Positions 16,334-25,224 of a stretch of DNA of 64,000 nt are shown here, piece after piece. The translations under genes were made by a program, and so were the position numbers. The first letter of the stretch is position 1; each line of letters begins with the position of its first letter. Below the pieces are notes generated by a model. That model saw only the letters and a program-made list of their open reading frames with translations. It had not been told where the DNA came from and ran no database searches. Source of the stretch: Streptomyces sp. NRRL F-2664 (GTDB taxonomy: Bacteria > Actinomycetota > Actinomycetes > Streptomycetales > Streptomycetaceae); NCBI RefSeq assembly GCF_000719345.1, contig NZ_JOFX01000004.1, positions 124,001-188,000 of the forward strand, read 5' to 3'.

Positions 16334-18910
16334 ATGAGCGAGCACCGCCGCAAACCGCCGCAGCCCCAGGGCGGGGGGCGGGCCTCCGCCCGCCGCGCCG
16401 CCCAGCAGCGCCCCCACAGGGGCGCCCCGGGCGGACGTGACGTCCCCACCGCGTCGCACAGCGGCCCGTACGCACAGCAGCCCTCGCCGGGCAGTCGCGC
16501 CGATGCCCGCCGGGCCGCGCAGAGAGGCCCCTCGGGCCGCGGCAGAGGCGCCGGACGCCCGGACAAGCGGCTCATCAACTACCCGCGGTCCGACCGGGAC
16601 GGCTGGAAGCGCTTCGTGCCCTCCTGGAAGCTGGTCTCCGGCACCGCCCTCGGCTTCTTCGCGGTCATCATCGCCGGCGCCGGCATCGGTATCGCCATGG
16701 TGAGCACACCCGACCCGAACAAGGCCGCCCAGGCGCAGAACAACGTCTTCTACTGGGCCGACGGCAGCCAGATGGTGGCGACGGGCGGTTCGATGAACCG
16801 GCAGATCGTCCCCATTTCCAGCATTCCCCGGTCGATGAGGGACGCCGTGATCGCGGCGGAGAACGAGTCCTTCGAGACGGACAAGGGCGTGGACCCGATG
16901 GGCATCGCCCGCGCCGTGTGGAACATGGGCACCGGCGGTTCCACCCAGGGCGGCTCCACCATCACCCAGCAGTACGTGAAGAACACGTACCTGGACTCCG
17001 ACCAGACGCTCAAGCGCAAGGTCACCGAGCTCTTCATCGCGCTGAGGCTCGGCGTCTCCGAGGAGAAGGACACGGTCCTCGCCGGATACCTCAACACCGC
17101 CTACTACGGGCGGGACGCCTACGGCATCCAGGCCGCGGCCCGCGCCTACTTCGGCAAGGACAGCCAGGACCTGAACCCCTCCGAGTGCGCGTTCCTGGCC
17201 GCCGTCCTGAAGGGCCCCAACCTCTACAACCCGGACGGCGGCATCGGCGCCGCCGCCACCCCCGAACTCAACGAGGACCGCGCCAGGAAGCGCTGGGCCT
17301 GGGTGCTGGACCGCGAGGTCGAGGTGGGCCGCATGGAGGCGTCGGAGAGGGCGAAGTACACGGAATTCCCGCCGCGCGTGGAGTCCGAGCAGGCCCGCGG
17401 GATGACCGGTCAGATCGGCTACCTCGTCGACACGGCCAAGGCGTACGTGATGAAGACCAAGGGCATCACCGCCGAGCAGATGGCCCTGGGCGGGTACCGG
17501 ATCAAGACCACCTTCGAGAAGCCCAAGGTGGAGGCCATGGTCAAGGCGGTCGAGGACATCCGCGCCGGGCTGATCGACGAGAAGAGGCGCCCCGAGACCG
17601 ACACGTTCGTCCAGTTCGGTGCCGCGTCCGTGGACGTGAAGACGGGCGCGCTCGTCGCCCTGTACGGCGGCCCGGGCTGGGACAAGAAGTACTTCAGCAA
17701 CAACGCCAACACCAGCGGTGTCCCGGTCGGCTCGACGTGGAAGCCGTACGTCCTCGCGGCGGCCATGGAGTACGGAACCCAGAATTCCAACGGCAAGGGC
17801 ATCTCGGTCGACAGCAAGTACCAGGCCAACGACCTCACCGTGATCAACAACCGTGAGGGCAAGCCGCTGCGCGACGCCTCGGGCAACCCCTTCCGGCAGA
17901 AGAACGAGAGCCCCACCCCCTTCGGGTACGTGACCCTCAACGAGGCGATGGAGAAGTCCATCAACGTCCCCTTCGCCCAACTCGTCTTCGACGTCGGCCA
18001 CGACAAGGTCAGGAACGTGGCGAAGGCCACGGGCATCCTGGAGGAGTCGATCAACCCCAACGCCGACGCCTCCTTCGCCCTGGGCACCTCGACGCCCAGC
18101 GCCATCCGCATGGCCGACTCGTACGCGACCTTCGCCGCCTCCGGCACCCACCGCGAGCCGTACTCCGTGACCGCGGTCGAGAAGAACGGCGAGAAGCTGA
18201 CCGGCTTCGAGGCGCCCAAGGACCAGCGGGCCATGGACAACGCGGTCGCGGACAACATCACCAAGGTGCTGCAGAACGTCGTCGAGAACGGCACCGGCAA
18301 GAAGGCCAAGAAGCTGGGCCGTCCCGCCGCCGGCAAGACCGGTACCACCGACGAGAACAAGTCGGCCTGGTTCGTCGGCTACACCCCGGAGCTGTCCACC
18401 TCCGTGGTCCTCTTCCGCACCGACCCCAACTCCGCCGAGAAGGCGTTGATCTCCATGAAGGGCGTGGGCGACATCCCCTCCCTCCACGGTGGTGACATCC
18501 CGGCCGAGATCTGGACCGAGTACATGGGCCTGGCCCTCAAGGGCAAGCCCGTCACGCAGTTCCCGGAGGCCGAGGCCATCGGCGTCGACGCCCACTCCGC
18601 GGGCGCTCCCTCCCCCACCCCGGTGGCGCCCGTGACGCCGTCCCAGTCCCCGTCCTCGCTCCCGCCCAGCTCCCCGCCGCCGTCCCCGACCCCCTCCAAG
18701 GGCACCGGCCGGCCGTGCAAGCCGTGGGAGCTGTACTGCGACCCGGACACCACGCGCGGCGGTACCAACGAGGGCGGTACCAACTCCGGCACCACCAGCG
18801 GGATCATCGGCGGGCCCAGCGGATCGCCGTCCCTGTCGCCCAGCGGCAGACCGGGCCGCCCGGGCGGACTGACCGGAGACACCAGCACCACCGGCACCAC
18901 CCAGGACTGA
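16334..18910 (+). CDS. Class A penicillin-binding protein (transglycosylase/transpeptidase)
   Basis: Bifunctional peptidoglycan synthase of 858 residues. A disordered basic N-terminus of about 90 residues precedes one transmembrane anchor (about 101-125). The GT51 domain has its catalytic glutamate in ENESFE (E176), then GGSTITQQYVKN. The transpeptidase domain shows S467-T-W-K470, S542-I-N544 and K668-T-G670. The C-terminus is a Ser/Pro/Gly-rich tail of about 100 residues after the penicillin-binding fold. ATG at 16334 is preceded by GAGGAG 10 nt upstream. It is followed by a strong hairpin terminator. It is divergent from the PadR/ino1 pair and near FemX, consistent with an envelope-synthesis neighbourhood. 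Confidence 0.94.
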   Translation: MSEHRRKPPQPQGGGRASARRAAQQRPHRGAPGGRDVPTASHSGPYAQQPSPGSRADARRAAQRGPSGRGRGAGRPDKRLINYPRSDRDGWKRFVPSWKLVSGTALGFFAVIIAGAGIGIAMVSTPDPNKAAQAQNNVFYWADGSQMVATGGSMNRQIVPISSIPRSMRDAVIAAENESFETDKGVDPMGIARAVWNMGTGGSTQGGSTITQQYVKNTYLDSDQTLKRKVTELFIALRLGVSEEKDTVLAGYLNTAYYGRDAYGIQAAARAYFGKDSQDLNPSECAFLAAVLKGPNLYNPDGGIGAAATPELNEDRARKRWAWVLDREVEVGRMEASERAKYTEFPPRVESEQARGMTGQIGYLVDTAKAYVMKTKGITAEQMALGGYRIKTTFEKPKVEAMVKAVEDIRAGLIDEKRRPETDTFVQFGAASVDVKTGALVALYGGPGWDKKYFSNNANTSGVPVGSTWKPYVLAAAMEYGTQNSNGKGISVDSKYQANDLTVINNREGKPLRDASGNPFRQKNESPTPFGYVTLNEAMEKSINVPFAQLVFDVGHDKVRNVAKATGILEESINPNADASFALGTSTPSAIRMADSYATFAASGTHREPYSVTAVEKNGEKLTGFEAPKDQRAMDNAVADNITKVLQNVVENGTGKKAKKLGRPAAGKTGTTDENKSAWFVGYTPELSTSVVLFRTDPNSAEKALISMKGVGDIPSLHGGDIPAEIWTEYMGLALKGKPVTQFPEAEAIGVDAHSAGAPSPTPVAPVTPSQSPSSLPPSSPPPSPTPSKGTGRPCKPWELYCDPDTTRGGTNEGGTNSGTTSGIIGGPSGSPSLSPSGRPGRPGGLTGDTSTTGTTQD

Positions 18911-18932
18911 TCCGCCCCGATCCGCGGACCGA

Positions 18933-18967
18933 GGAAGGCCGTCGCACGCACGGTGCGGCGGCCTTCC
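18933..18967 (+). terminator. Terminator of the class A PBP gene
   Basis: A 15-bp inverted repeat with one G-T pair (18933-18947 with 18953-18967), 5-nt loop, starting 22 bp after the PBP stop. Confidence 0.8.
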
Positions 18968-19001
18968 CCCGTCCCCGGCCCCGTACGGCAGGATGAGCCC
19001 C

Positions 19002-20462
19002 ATGACGAAGGTGCACGAGGACCGCCCCGTACTGCCCACACAGCAGGACGAGGTCGCCGCAGCCGGCAGTGAGCTCATCGGCGGCCCGCTCGGCCGCTAC
19101 GCCCGGCTCGGCGGCCACTGGCTGGGACCGGTGCGCGTCGTCGCCCTCATCGCCATCGGCATGTTCGCGCTCGGCATGGTGCAGAAGCTGCCCTGCTACG
19201 AGTGGGCCTGGTTCCGCGGGGCGACCTCGCAGTACACCCACGCCTGCTACTCCGACATCCCGCACCTGTACGCGGTCCGCGGCTTCGCCGACAACCTGAC
19301 GCCCTACCTCGACCGCTTGCCGGGCGACATGGAGTACCTGGAGTACCCGGTGCTCACCGGGCTGTTCATGGAGGTCGCCTCCTGGCTGACCCCCGGCAGC
19401 GGCTCCATGCAGCACCGCGAGCAGATGTACTGGATGGTCAACGCGGGCATGCTGATGGCCTGCGCGGCGGTCATCGCCGTCTGCGTCGCCCGCACCCACC
19501 GCCGCCGGCCCTGGGACGCCCTGCTCTTCGCCCTCGCACCCGCCTTCGCCCTGACGGCGACCATCAACTGGGACCTGCTGGCCATCGCCCTGACCGCGGC
19601 CGGGATGCTCATGTGGTCCCGCGGTCGCACGGTCCTGTTCGGCGTCCTCATCGGCCTGGCCACCGCCGCCAAGCTGTATCCGGTGCTGCTGCTCGGCGTC
19701 CTCTTCGTCCTCTGCTGGCGCGCCGGAAAATGGCGTTCCTTCGGCGCGGCCGCCCTCGGCGCGGCCGTGTCCTGGCTGGTGGTGAACGTGCCCGTCATGT
19801 TCCTCGCCTGGGAGGGCTGGACGAAGTTCTACACCTTCAGCCAGGAACGGCCCATCGACTTCGGCTCTGTGTGGCTGCTGATCTCCCAGCGCTCGGGCAA
19901 CCCCCTGCACGACGCCAACACATACGCCACCGGGCTGACGCTCCTGCTCTGCGGGGCCATCGGGCTGCTCGCCCTGACCGCCCCCCGCCGCCCCCGCTTC
20001 GCCCAGCTGGCCTTCCTGGTCGTCGCCGCCTTCATCCTCTGCAACAAGGTCTACTCGCCGCAGTACGTGCTGTGGCTCATCCCGCTCGCCGCGCTGGCCC
20101 GGCCCCGCTGGCGGGACTTCCTGATCTGGCAGGCCGGCGAGGTCGCCTACTTCCTCGGAATCTGGTCCTACCTCGCGTACATCAACAGCGGCGACAAGCA
20201 CCAGGGCCTGCCCGCCGAGGGCTACCAGCTGGCCATCGCCGCCCACCTGCTGGCCACGCTCTACCTGTGCGCCGTCATCGTCCGCGACGTGCTCCTGCCG
20301 GAGCGCGACGTCGTCCGCCAGGACGGTTCGGACGACCCGTCCGGAGGCGTCCTGGACGGCGCCGAGGACGTGTTCGTGCTGTCGGACGCAGCGAGGGCGC
20401 CGCGATACGCGACGCCCTCGGAGGGACAGCGGGTCGACTGGGGCGCCGGCCCCGGTCACTGA
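19002..20462 (+). CDS. GT87-family (DUF2029) membrane glycosyltransferase
   Basis: A 486-residue polytopic protein with about 10-12 membrane helices, resembling polyprenol-phosphate mannose-dependent alpha-mannosyltransferases of GT87. The acidic residue in DMEYLEYPVLTG after the first large loop corresponds to the family's catalytic Asp region. NWDLLAIAL and AAKLYPVLLL are typical membrane-embedded motifs. Substrate and product are unknown; envelope mannoconjugates are likely. ATG at 19002 is preferred over ATG 18993 because CAGGA lies at the right distance. A small hairpin spans its stop codon, shared with the convergent racemase-like gene. Confidence 0.82.
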   Translation: MTKVHEDRPVLPTQQDEVAAAGSELIGGPLGRYARLGGHWLGPVRVVALIAIGMFALGMVQKLPCYEWAWFRGATSQYTHACYSDIPHLYAVRGFADNLTPYLDRLPGDMEYLEYPVLTGLFMEVASWLTPGSGSMQHREQMYWMVNAGMLMACAAVIAVCVARTHRRRPWDALLFALAPAFALTATINWDLLAIALTAAGMLMWSRGRTVLFGVLIGLATAAKLYPVLLLGVLFVLCWRAGKWRSFGAAALGAAVSWLVVNVPVMFLAWEGWTKFYTFSQERPIDFGSVWLLISQRSGNPLHDANTYATGLTLLLCGAIGLLALTAPRRPRFAQLAFLVVAAFILCNKVYSPQYVLWLIPLAALARPRWRDFLIWQAGEVAYFLGIWSYLAYINSGDKHQGLPAEGYQLAIAAHLLATLYLCAVIVRDVLLPERDVVRQDGSDDPSGGVLDGAEDVFVLSDAARAPRYATPSEGQRVDWGAGPGH

Positions 20463-20472
20463 CCGGGACGGC

Positions 20473-21504
20473 TCAGGCGTCCAGCACCCGGTCGAACTGC
20501 GTGGTGGTGTGCCGCAGGTGCGCCACCAGCTCGTCCCCGACCTTCGGCTCGGGCGCGTCGGCGGGCACGAACAGGATCGACACCTGCATGTGCGGCGGCT
20601 CGGCGAACCAGCGCTGCTTGCCCGCCCACACGAACGGCGACAGGTTCCTGTTGACCGTGGCCAGCCCGGCCCGGGCGACTCCCTTGGCACGCGGCATCAC
20701 CCCGTGCAGCGCCTTCGGGGCCTCCAGTCCCACACCGTGGGAGGTACCGCCGGCGACGACGACCAGCCAGCCGTCGGAGGCGGCCTTCTGCTGGCGGTAG
20801 CCGAACCGGTCCCCCTTGGCGACGCGCGTGACGTCGAGCACCGAGCCGCGGTACTCGGTCGCCTCGTGGTCGCCCAGCCACAGCCGGGTGCCGATCCTCG
20901 CCCGGAAGCGGGTCTGCGGGAACTGCTGCTGGAGCCGTGCCAGCTCCTGCGCCCGCAGGTGGCTGACGAACATGGTGTGCAGCGGCAGCCGGGCCGCGCG
21001 CAGCCGGTCCATCCAGCCGATGACCTCCTCGACGGCGTCCGAACCGTCCGGGCGGTCCAGCGGCAGGTGCAGGGCGAAGCCCTCCAGCCGCACGTCCTCG
21101 ATCGCGCCGTGCAACTGGCCCAGGTCCTGCTCGGAGATCCCGTGGCGGCGCATCGAGCTCATGCACTCGATGACCACGCGGGCGCCGACCAGGCCGCGGA
21201 CCCCCTCCAGCGAGGACACCGAGCGGATGACCCGGTCCGGCAGCGGCACCGGCTCCTCGCCCCGGCGGAACGGGGTGAGGACCAGCAGGTCGCCGCCGAA
21301 CAGGTCCTTGATGCTCGCGGCCTCGTACGTGGTGCCGACGGCCAGTACGTCGGCACCCATCCGGGTCGCCTCCTCGCACAGCCGCTCGTGCCCGAAGCCG
21401 TAGCCGTTCCCTTTGCAGACCGGGATCATCCCGGGGAACTGGTCCTGGACCTGCTTCTGGTGCGCACGCCAGCGCGCGGTGTCGACGTAGAGCGTGAGCG
21501 CCAT
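20473..21504 (-). CDS. Alanine-racemase-family PLP enzyme
   Basis: A 343-residue fold-type III PLP protein. The PLP lysine lies in VCKGNGYGFG near residue 31, matching the alanine racemase signature, and a C-terminal beta domain follows (RVAKGDRFGYRQQ). It is not the classical alr: it lacks the usual long barrel motifs and the canonical catalytic Tyr/Met-Asp loop is not evident. It is 73 bp downstream of femX on the same strand, a pairing that suggests a role in preparing or sensing amino acids for lipid II bridge formation. Substrate specificity is inference; it could act on other amino acids. Confidence 0.78.
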   Translation of the reverse strand: MALTLYVDTARWRAHQKQVQDQFPGMIPVCKGNGYGFGHERLCEEATRMGADVLAVGTTYEAASIKDLFGGDLLVLTPFRRGEEPVPLPDRVIRSVSSLEGVRGLVGARVVIECMSSMRRHGISEQDLGQLHGAIEDVRLEGFALHLPLDRPDGSDAVEEVIGWMDRLRAARLPLHTMFVSHLRAQELARLQQQFPQTRFRARIGTRLWLGDHEATEYRGSVLDVTRVAKGDRFGYRQQKAASDGWLVVVAGGTSHGVGLEAPKALHGVMPRAKGVARAGLATVNRNLSPFVWAGKQRWFAEPPHMQVSILFVPADAPEPKVGDELVAHLRHTTTQFDRVLDA

Positions 21505-21577
21505 GCCCGTCCGGGACCTCTCCTGTGAAGCTGCGCGGTGCAGCGGGGCTGTAGGGGTGAAAGCGGGTGGATCCGGG

Positions 21578-22696
21578 TCAGCGACGCGACATGTAGATGT
21601 CGAGCGCCTTGTGCAGCACCTTGTTCAACGGGAAGTCCCATTCGCCGACGTACTCCACGGCCTCGCCGCCCGTACCGACCTTGAACTGGATCAAACCGAA
21701 CAGGTGGTCGTTCTCGTCCAGCGTGTCAGAAATTCCGCGCAGGTCGTAGACGCTCGCACCGAGGGCGTACGCGTCGCGCAGCATGCGCCACTGCATCGCG
21801 TTCGAGGGACGCACCTCGCGCTTGTGGTTGGCGGAGGCGCCGTAGGAGTACCAGACGTGCTGGCCGACGGTGAGCATCGTGGCGGCGGCCAGCGGCTCTC
21901 CCTCGTGGGTGGCGATGTACAGGCGCATCCGGTTGGGGTCCTCGGAGTTGAGGGCCGTCCACTGGCGCTGGAAGTAGCTGAGGGGGCGCGGGCGGAACTT
22001 GTCGCGCTCGGCCGTGATCTCGTAGAGGTGCTGCCAGGTCGGCAGGTCGTCGTAGCCGCCCTGGACGACCTCCACGCCGGCCTTCTCCGCCTTCTTGATG
22101 TTGCGGCGCCACAGCTGGTTGAAGCCCTTGAGGACGTCGTCCAGGGAGCGGTTGGCCAGCGGCACCTGGAAGACGTAGCGGGGCTGGACGTCGCCGAAGC
22201 CGGCGCCGCCGTCCTCGGCCTGCTGCCAGCCCATCCGGCGCAGCTTGTCGGACACCTCGAAGGCGCGCGGCTCGATCACCGAGGCCTCGACGTCGCGCAG
22301 GCGCTTCACGTTCGGGTCCTGGATGCCCGCCTTGATGGCGGCGGAGTTCCAGCGGCGGATGACGACGGGCGGGCCCATCTTCACGGTGAAGGCGCCCTGC
22401 TGCTTGAGGTGGGCCAGCATCGGCTGGAGCCACTCCTCCAGGTTCGGGGCGTACCAGTTGATGACCGGCCCCTCGGGGAGGTACGCGAGGTAGCGCTTCA
22501 CCTTGGGCAGCTGCCGGTACAGCACGAGTGCTGCTCCGACGAGTTCCTCGGACTCGTTGAACCAACCGAGGTTCTCGGAACGCCACTCGTTCTTCACGTC
22601 GGCCCACGCCGGGACCTGGCAGTGGCTCGCCGAGGGCAGGCTCTGGAGGTAACCCAGATGCTGCTCTCGGCTGATGGTCCTCAGGGACAGGCTCAT
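21578..22696 (-). CDS. femX: FemX-type lipid II amino acyltransferase
   Basis: FemABX-family enzyme of 372 residues. In Streptomyces, FemX attaches the single bridging glycine to lipid II from glycyl-tRNA. The double-GNAT fold is visible: YLPEGPVINWYAPNLEEWLQPML in the first half, and LWRRNIKKAEKAGVEV with LAAATMLTVGQHVWYSYGAS in the second. The C-terminal motif AYALGASVYDLRGI, then GLIQFKVGTGGEAVEYVGEWD, is typical. The ATG start at 22696 follows GAGACGCC; no strong Shine-Dalgarno. The racemase-like gene lies downstream and a small membrane protein upstream, all leftward. Confidence 0.92.
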   Translation of the reverse strand: MSLSLRTISREQHLGYLQSLPSASHCQVPAWADVKNEWRSENLGWFNESEELVGAALVLYRQLPKVKRYLAYLPEGPVINWYAPNLEEWLQPMLAHLKQQGAFTVKMGPPVVIRRWNSAAIKAGIQDPNVKRLRDVEASVIEPRAFEVSDKLRRMGWQQAEDGGAGFGDVQPRYVFQVPLANRSLDDVLKGFNQLWRRNIKKAEKAGVEVVQGGYDDLPTWQHLYEITAERDKFRPRPLSYFQRQWTALNSEDPNRMRLYIATHEGEPLAAATMLTVGQHVWYSYGASANHKREVRPSNAMQWRMLRDAYALGASVYDLRGISDTLDENDHLFGLIQFKVGTGGEAVEYVGEWDFPLNKVLHKALDIYMSRR

Positions 22697-22837
22697 GCGG
22701 GGCGTCTCCTCGGCGGCTTCGCTGGCTATGCCGCGAAGCCTACTGCGACAGGGGCGCCACCCTTCTGGGGGACGGGCCGTGCGCCCGGACCGGAGTGCGG
22801 CCGGCGCCCTGCCGCGGAGGTGCCCCGCGCGGCCCCG

Positions 22838-23140
22838 TCAGCCCCCGAACAGGCCGCCGTGGAACATGCCGAGGTAGAAGCCGATGGCAGACGCGCCAAG
22901 GCCGATGATCAGCGCGAAGCGCTCGCGTGTCGTGACGGAGACGAACTGTCCGTACGCGCCGGTCAGGATCCCGATCAGCCCGGCCCACGAGCTGAGCAGG
23001 TGCAGGTTGTGGAAGAAGGCCGTGACGAACGCCACGACGCCCAGCGTCAGAGTGACCGCCATCAGGGCGTCCTGCAGCGGGTGGGGCTTTCCGTCGGTGG
23101 AGAGCAGGGAGATCTGAGGGGACCGCATTGCCTGTGCCAT
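22838..23140 (-). CDS. Small membrane protein, unknown function
   Basis: A 100-residue protein with three predicted membrane helices (LQDALMAVTLTLGVVAFVTAF, WAGLIGILTGAYGQF, RFALIIGLGASAIGFYLGMF). The frame is open further upstream, but ATG at 23140 has an ideal AGGAGGT about 8 nt before it and marks the start of the conserved-looking part. It sits alone, divergent from rpsF and upstream of femX. No catalytic motif is visible. Confidence 0.8.
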   Translation of the reverse strand: MAQAMRSPQISLLSTDGKPHPLQDALMAVTLTLGVVAFVTAFFHNLHLLSSWAGLIGILTGAYGQFVSVTTRERFALIIGLGASAIGFYLGMFHGGLFGG

Positions 23141-23385
23141 CGGAAGGCACCTCCTGAGCTGACGGTGCTGCGGGCTGCCTCCGGCAGGGGGCCGGGGGCA
23201 TAGCACCGAGCACACCCGATGGATACAGATTGTGGTCCTCTCCGGCCGGATTTCAACCGGAAGGATGCGAGCAGGTAGTCTGTACAGCTGCGCGGTGTCT
23301 GCTCTGCGGACGCCGTGCTCACGCATCACGACCCTCCTGCCACGGAACGACCGTGGCCGCTGAGTCCAAAGGAGGTGGGTTCCAC

Positions 23386-23676
23386 ATGCGTCACTACGAA
23401 GTGATGGTCATCCTCGACCCCGATCTCGAGGAGCGCGCTGTCTCCCCGCTGATCGAGAACTTCCTCTCCGTCGTCCGTGAGGGCAACGGAAAGGTCGAGA
23501 AGGTCGACACCTGGGGCCGTCGTCGTCTCGCTTACGAGATCAAGAAGAAGCCCGAGGGCATCTACTCGGTCATCGACCTCCAGGCCGAGCCTGCGGTCGT
23601 CAAGGAGCTTGACCGACAGATGAACCTGAACGAGTCGGTTCTCCGGACCAAGGTCCTTCGCCCCGAGACCCACTGA
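23386..23676 (+). CDS. rpsF: 30S ribosomal protein bS6
   Basis: A 96-residue ribosomal protein that binds 16S rRNA with bS18. The typical N-terminus [16 protein letters not shown] and the segment [20 protein letters not shown] identify it. A perfect AAAGGAGGT sits about 9 nt upstream of the ATG. First gene of the rpsF-ssb-rpsR-rplI operon. Confidence 0.98.
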   Translation: MRHYEVMVILDPDLEERAVSPLIENFLSVVREGNGKVEKVDTWGRRRLAYEIKKKPEGIYSVIDLQAEPAVVKELDRQMNLNESVLRTKVLRPETH

Positions 23677-23748
23677 ACTTCGGTTCAGCGGTAATCGGGA
23701 TCGAGTAGCACAGCAGCCCAGCAGCAATCCCCGCCGAGAGGTTCACCC

Positions 23749-24339
23749 ATGGCAGGCGAGACCGTCATCACGGTCGTCGGCAATCTCGTCGACGACCCCG
23801 AGCTGCGCTTCACCCCCTCGGGTGCGGCGGTCGCGAAGTTCCGTGTCGCGTCCACCCCCCGCACCTTCGACCGCCAGACGAACGAGTGGAAGGACGGCGA
23901 GAGCCTGTTCCTGACCTGCTCGGTGTGGCGGCAGGCGGCGGAGAACGTCGCCGAGTCCCTCCAGCGAGGCATGCGCGTGATCGTGCAGGGCCGGCTGAGG
24001 CAGCGGTCGTACGAGGACCGTGAGGGTGTCAAGCGCACGGTCTACGAGCTGGACGTCGAGGAAGTCGGCCCCAGCCTGAAGAACGCCACGGCCAAGGTCA
24101 CCAAGACCACCGGTCGCGGTGGCCAGGGCGGATACGGCGGCGGCGGTCAGCAGCAGGGTGGCGGCGGTGGCTGGGGCGGAGCCCCCAGCGGCGGCCAGCA
24201 GGGCGGCGGAGCACCCTCCGACGACCCGTGGGCGTCCAGCGCGCCGGCCGGTGGCCAGCAGCAGGGCGGCGGCGGGGGCGGTTGGGGCGGAAGCTCCGGC
24301 GGCTCCGGCGGTGGCTACTCGGACGAGCCGCCCTTCTAG
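23749..24339 (+). CDS. ssb: Single-stranded DNA-binding protein
   Basis: A 196-residue SSB. The OB fold covers about residues 1-115 ([61 protein letters not shown]). A Gly/Gln-rich linker with repeated [17 protein letters not shown] units follows. The last residues are DEPPF, the acidic tip that recruits replication and repair partners. It sits between rpsF and rpsR, the standard location of the essential copy. Co-transcribed with the ribosomal protein genes. Confidence 0.98.
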   Translation: MAGETVITVVGNLVDDPELRFTPSGAAVAKFRVASTPRTFDRQTNEWKDGESLFLTCSVWRQAAENVAESLQRGMRVIVQGRLRQRSYEDREGVKRTVYELDVEEVGPSLKNATAKVTKTTGRGGQGGYGGGGQQQGGGGGWGGAPSGGQQGGGAPSDDPWASSAPAGGQQQGGGGGGWGGSSGGSGGGYSDEPPF

Positions 24340-24381
24340 GGCAGCTCACCCCACACTTCTTGATCACACAGGAGAGACACT

Positions 24382-24618
24382 ATGGCGAAGCCGCCTGTGC
24401 GCAAGCCTAAGAAGAAGGTCTGCGCGTTCTGCAAGGACAAGACCGCGTACGTGGACTACAAGGACACGAACATGCTGCGGAAGTTCATTTCCGACCGCGG
24501 CAAGATCCGTGCCCGCCGCGTCACCGGCAACTGCACGCAGCACCAGCGTGACGTCGCCACGGCCGTGAAGAACAGCCGTGAGATGGCGCTGCTGCCCTAC
24601 ACGTCCACCGCGCGATAA
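24382..24618 (+). CDS. rpsR: 30S ribosomal protein bS18, zinc-binding (C+) form
   Basis: A 78-residue bS18 with the Cys pair CAFC and the later NCTQHQ, the ligand pattern of the zinc-ribbon (C+) paralogue. Streptomycetes often also encode a cysteine-free copy elsewhere, used under zinc limitation. CAGGAGAG lies upstream of the ATG. Confidence 0.97.
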   Translation: MAKPPVRKPKKKVCAFCKDKTAYVDYKDTNMLRKFISDRGKIRARRVTGNCTQHQRDVATAVKNSREMALLPYTSTAR

Positions 24619-24636
24619 GGAAAGGGTGACCGACCA

Positions 24637-25083
24637 ATGAAGATCATCCTGACCCACGAGGTTTCTGGCCTCGGCACCGCCGGCGACGTCGTCGACGTCA
24701 AGGACGGCTACGCTCGCAACTACCTGGTCCCGCGTGGTTTCGCGATCCGTTGGACCAAGGGCGGCGAGAAGGACGTGGCGCAGATCCGCCGCGCCCGCAA
24801 GATCCACGAGATCGCGACCATCGAGCAGGCCAACGAGGTCAAGGCCAAGCTCGAGGGCGTGAAGGTCCGTCTGGCCACCCGCGCGGGTGAGGCCGGTCGT
24901 CTCTTCGGTTCCGTGACCCCGGCCGACATCGCCACGGCGATCGAGGCTTCCGGTGGCCCGAAGGTCGACAAGCGCCGCGTGGAGCTGGGCTCCCCGATCA
25001 AGACCCTCGGTTCGCACCAGGTCTCCGTGCGTCTGCACGCTGACGTTGCCGCGAACGTGGGCATCGAGGTCGTCGCCGCCTAA
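24637..25083 (+). CDS. rplI: 50S ribosomal protein bL9
   Basis: A 148-residue bL9 with the N-terminal signature [34 protein letters not shown] (read here in parts: [16 protein letters not shown]) and the C-terminal RNA-binding domain. It follows rpsR by 18 bp and is closed by a strong terminator. Confidence 0.98.
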   Translation: MKIILTHEVSGLGTAGDVVDVKDGYARNYLVPRGFAIRWTKGGEKDVAQIRRARKIHEIATIEQANEVKAKLEGVKVRLATRAGEAGRLFGSVTPADIATAIEASGGPKVDKRRVELGSPIKTLGSHQVSVRLHADVAANVGIEVVAA

Positions 25084-25092
25084 GGGCAGCAC

Positions 25093-25133
25093 ACGAAGGG
25101 CCGCACCCCGTCGGGGTGCGGCCCTTCGTCGTT
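25093..25133. terminator. Terminator of the rpsF-rplI operon
   Basis: A 16-17-bp perfect inverted repeat (core 25094-25109 with 25113-25128), 3-nt loop, followed by TCGTTT. It is probably bidirectional with the convergent MATE gene. Confidence 0.88.
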
Positions 25134-25166
25134 TCGCGAAGCATGTGGCTACCGGCGGCAGGCGAT

Positions 25167-25180
25167 GTTTCACGTGAAAC
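25167..25180. other. parS centromere site 5
   Basis: Perfect GTTTCACGTGAAAC in the convergent rplI/MATE gap, 42 bp from the next site. Confidence 0.97.
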
Positions 25181-25208
25181 ACGGTGCGCGGACATGCCGC
25201 CTCGCCGT

Positions 25209-25222
25209 GTTTCACGTGAAAC
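25209..25222. other. parS centromere site 6
   Basis: Perfect GTTTCACGTGAAAC ending 3 bp before the stop codon of the MATE gene. Confidence 0.97.
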
Positions 25223-25224
25223 AC

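Noticed and set aside
16286..19078. Long open frame on the minus strand opposite the PBP gene (930 codons).
   Set aside because: The codon pattern is that of the antisense of a high-GC gene. It has no domain, no ribosome-binding site, and overlaps the well-supported PBP and the GT87 start.
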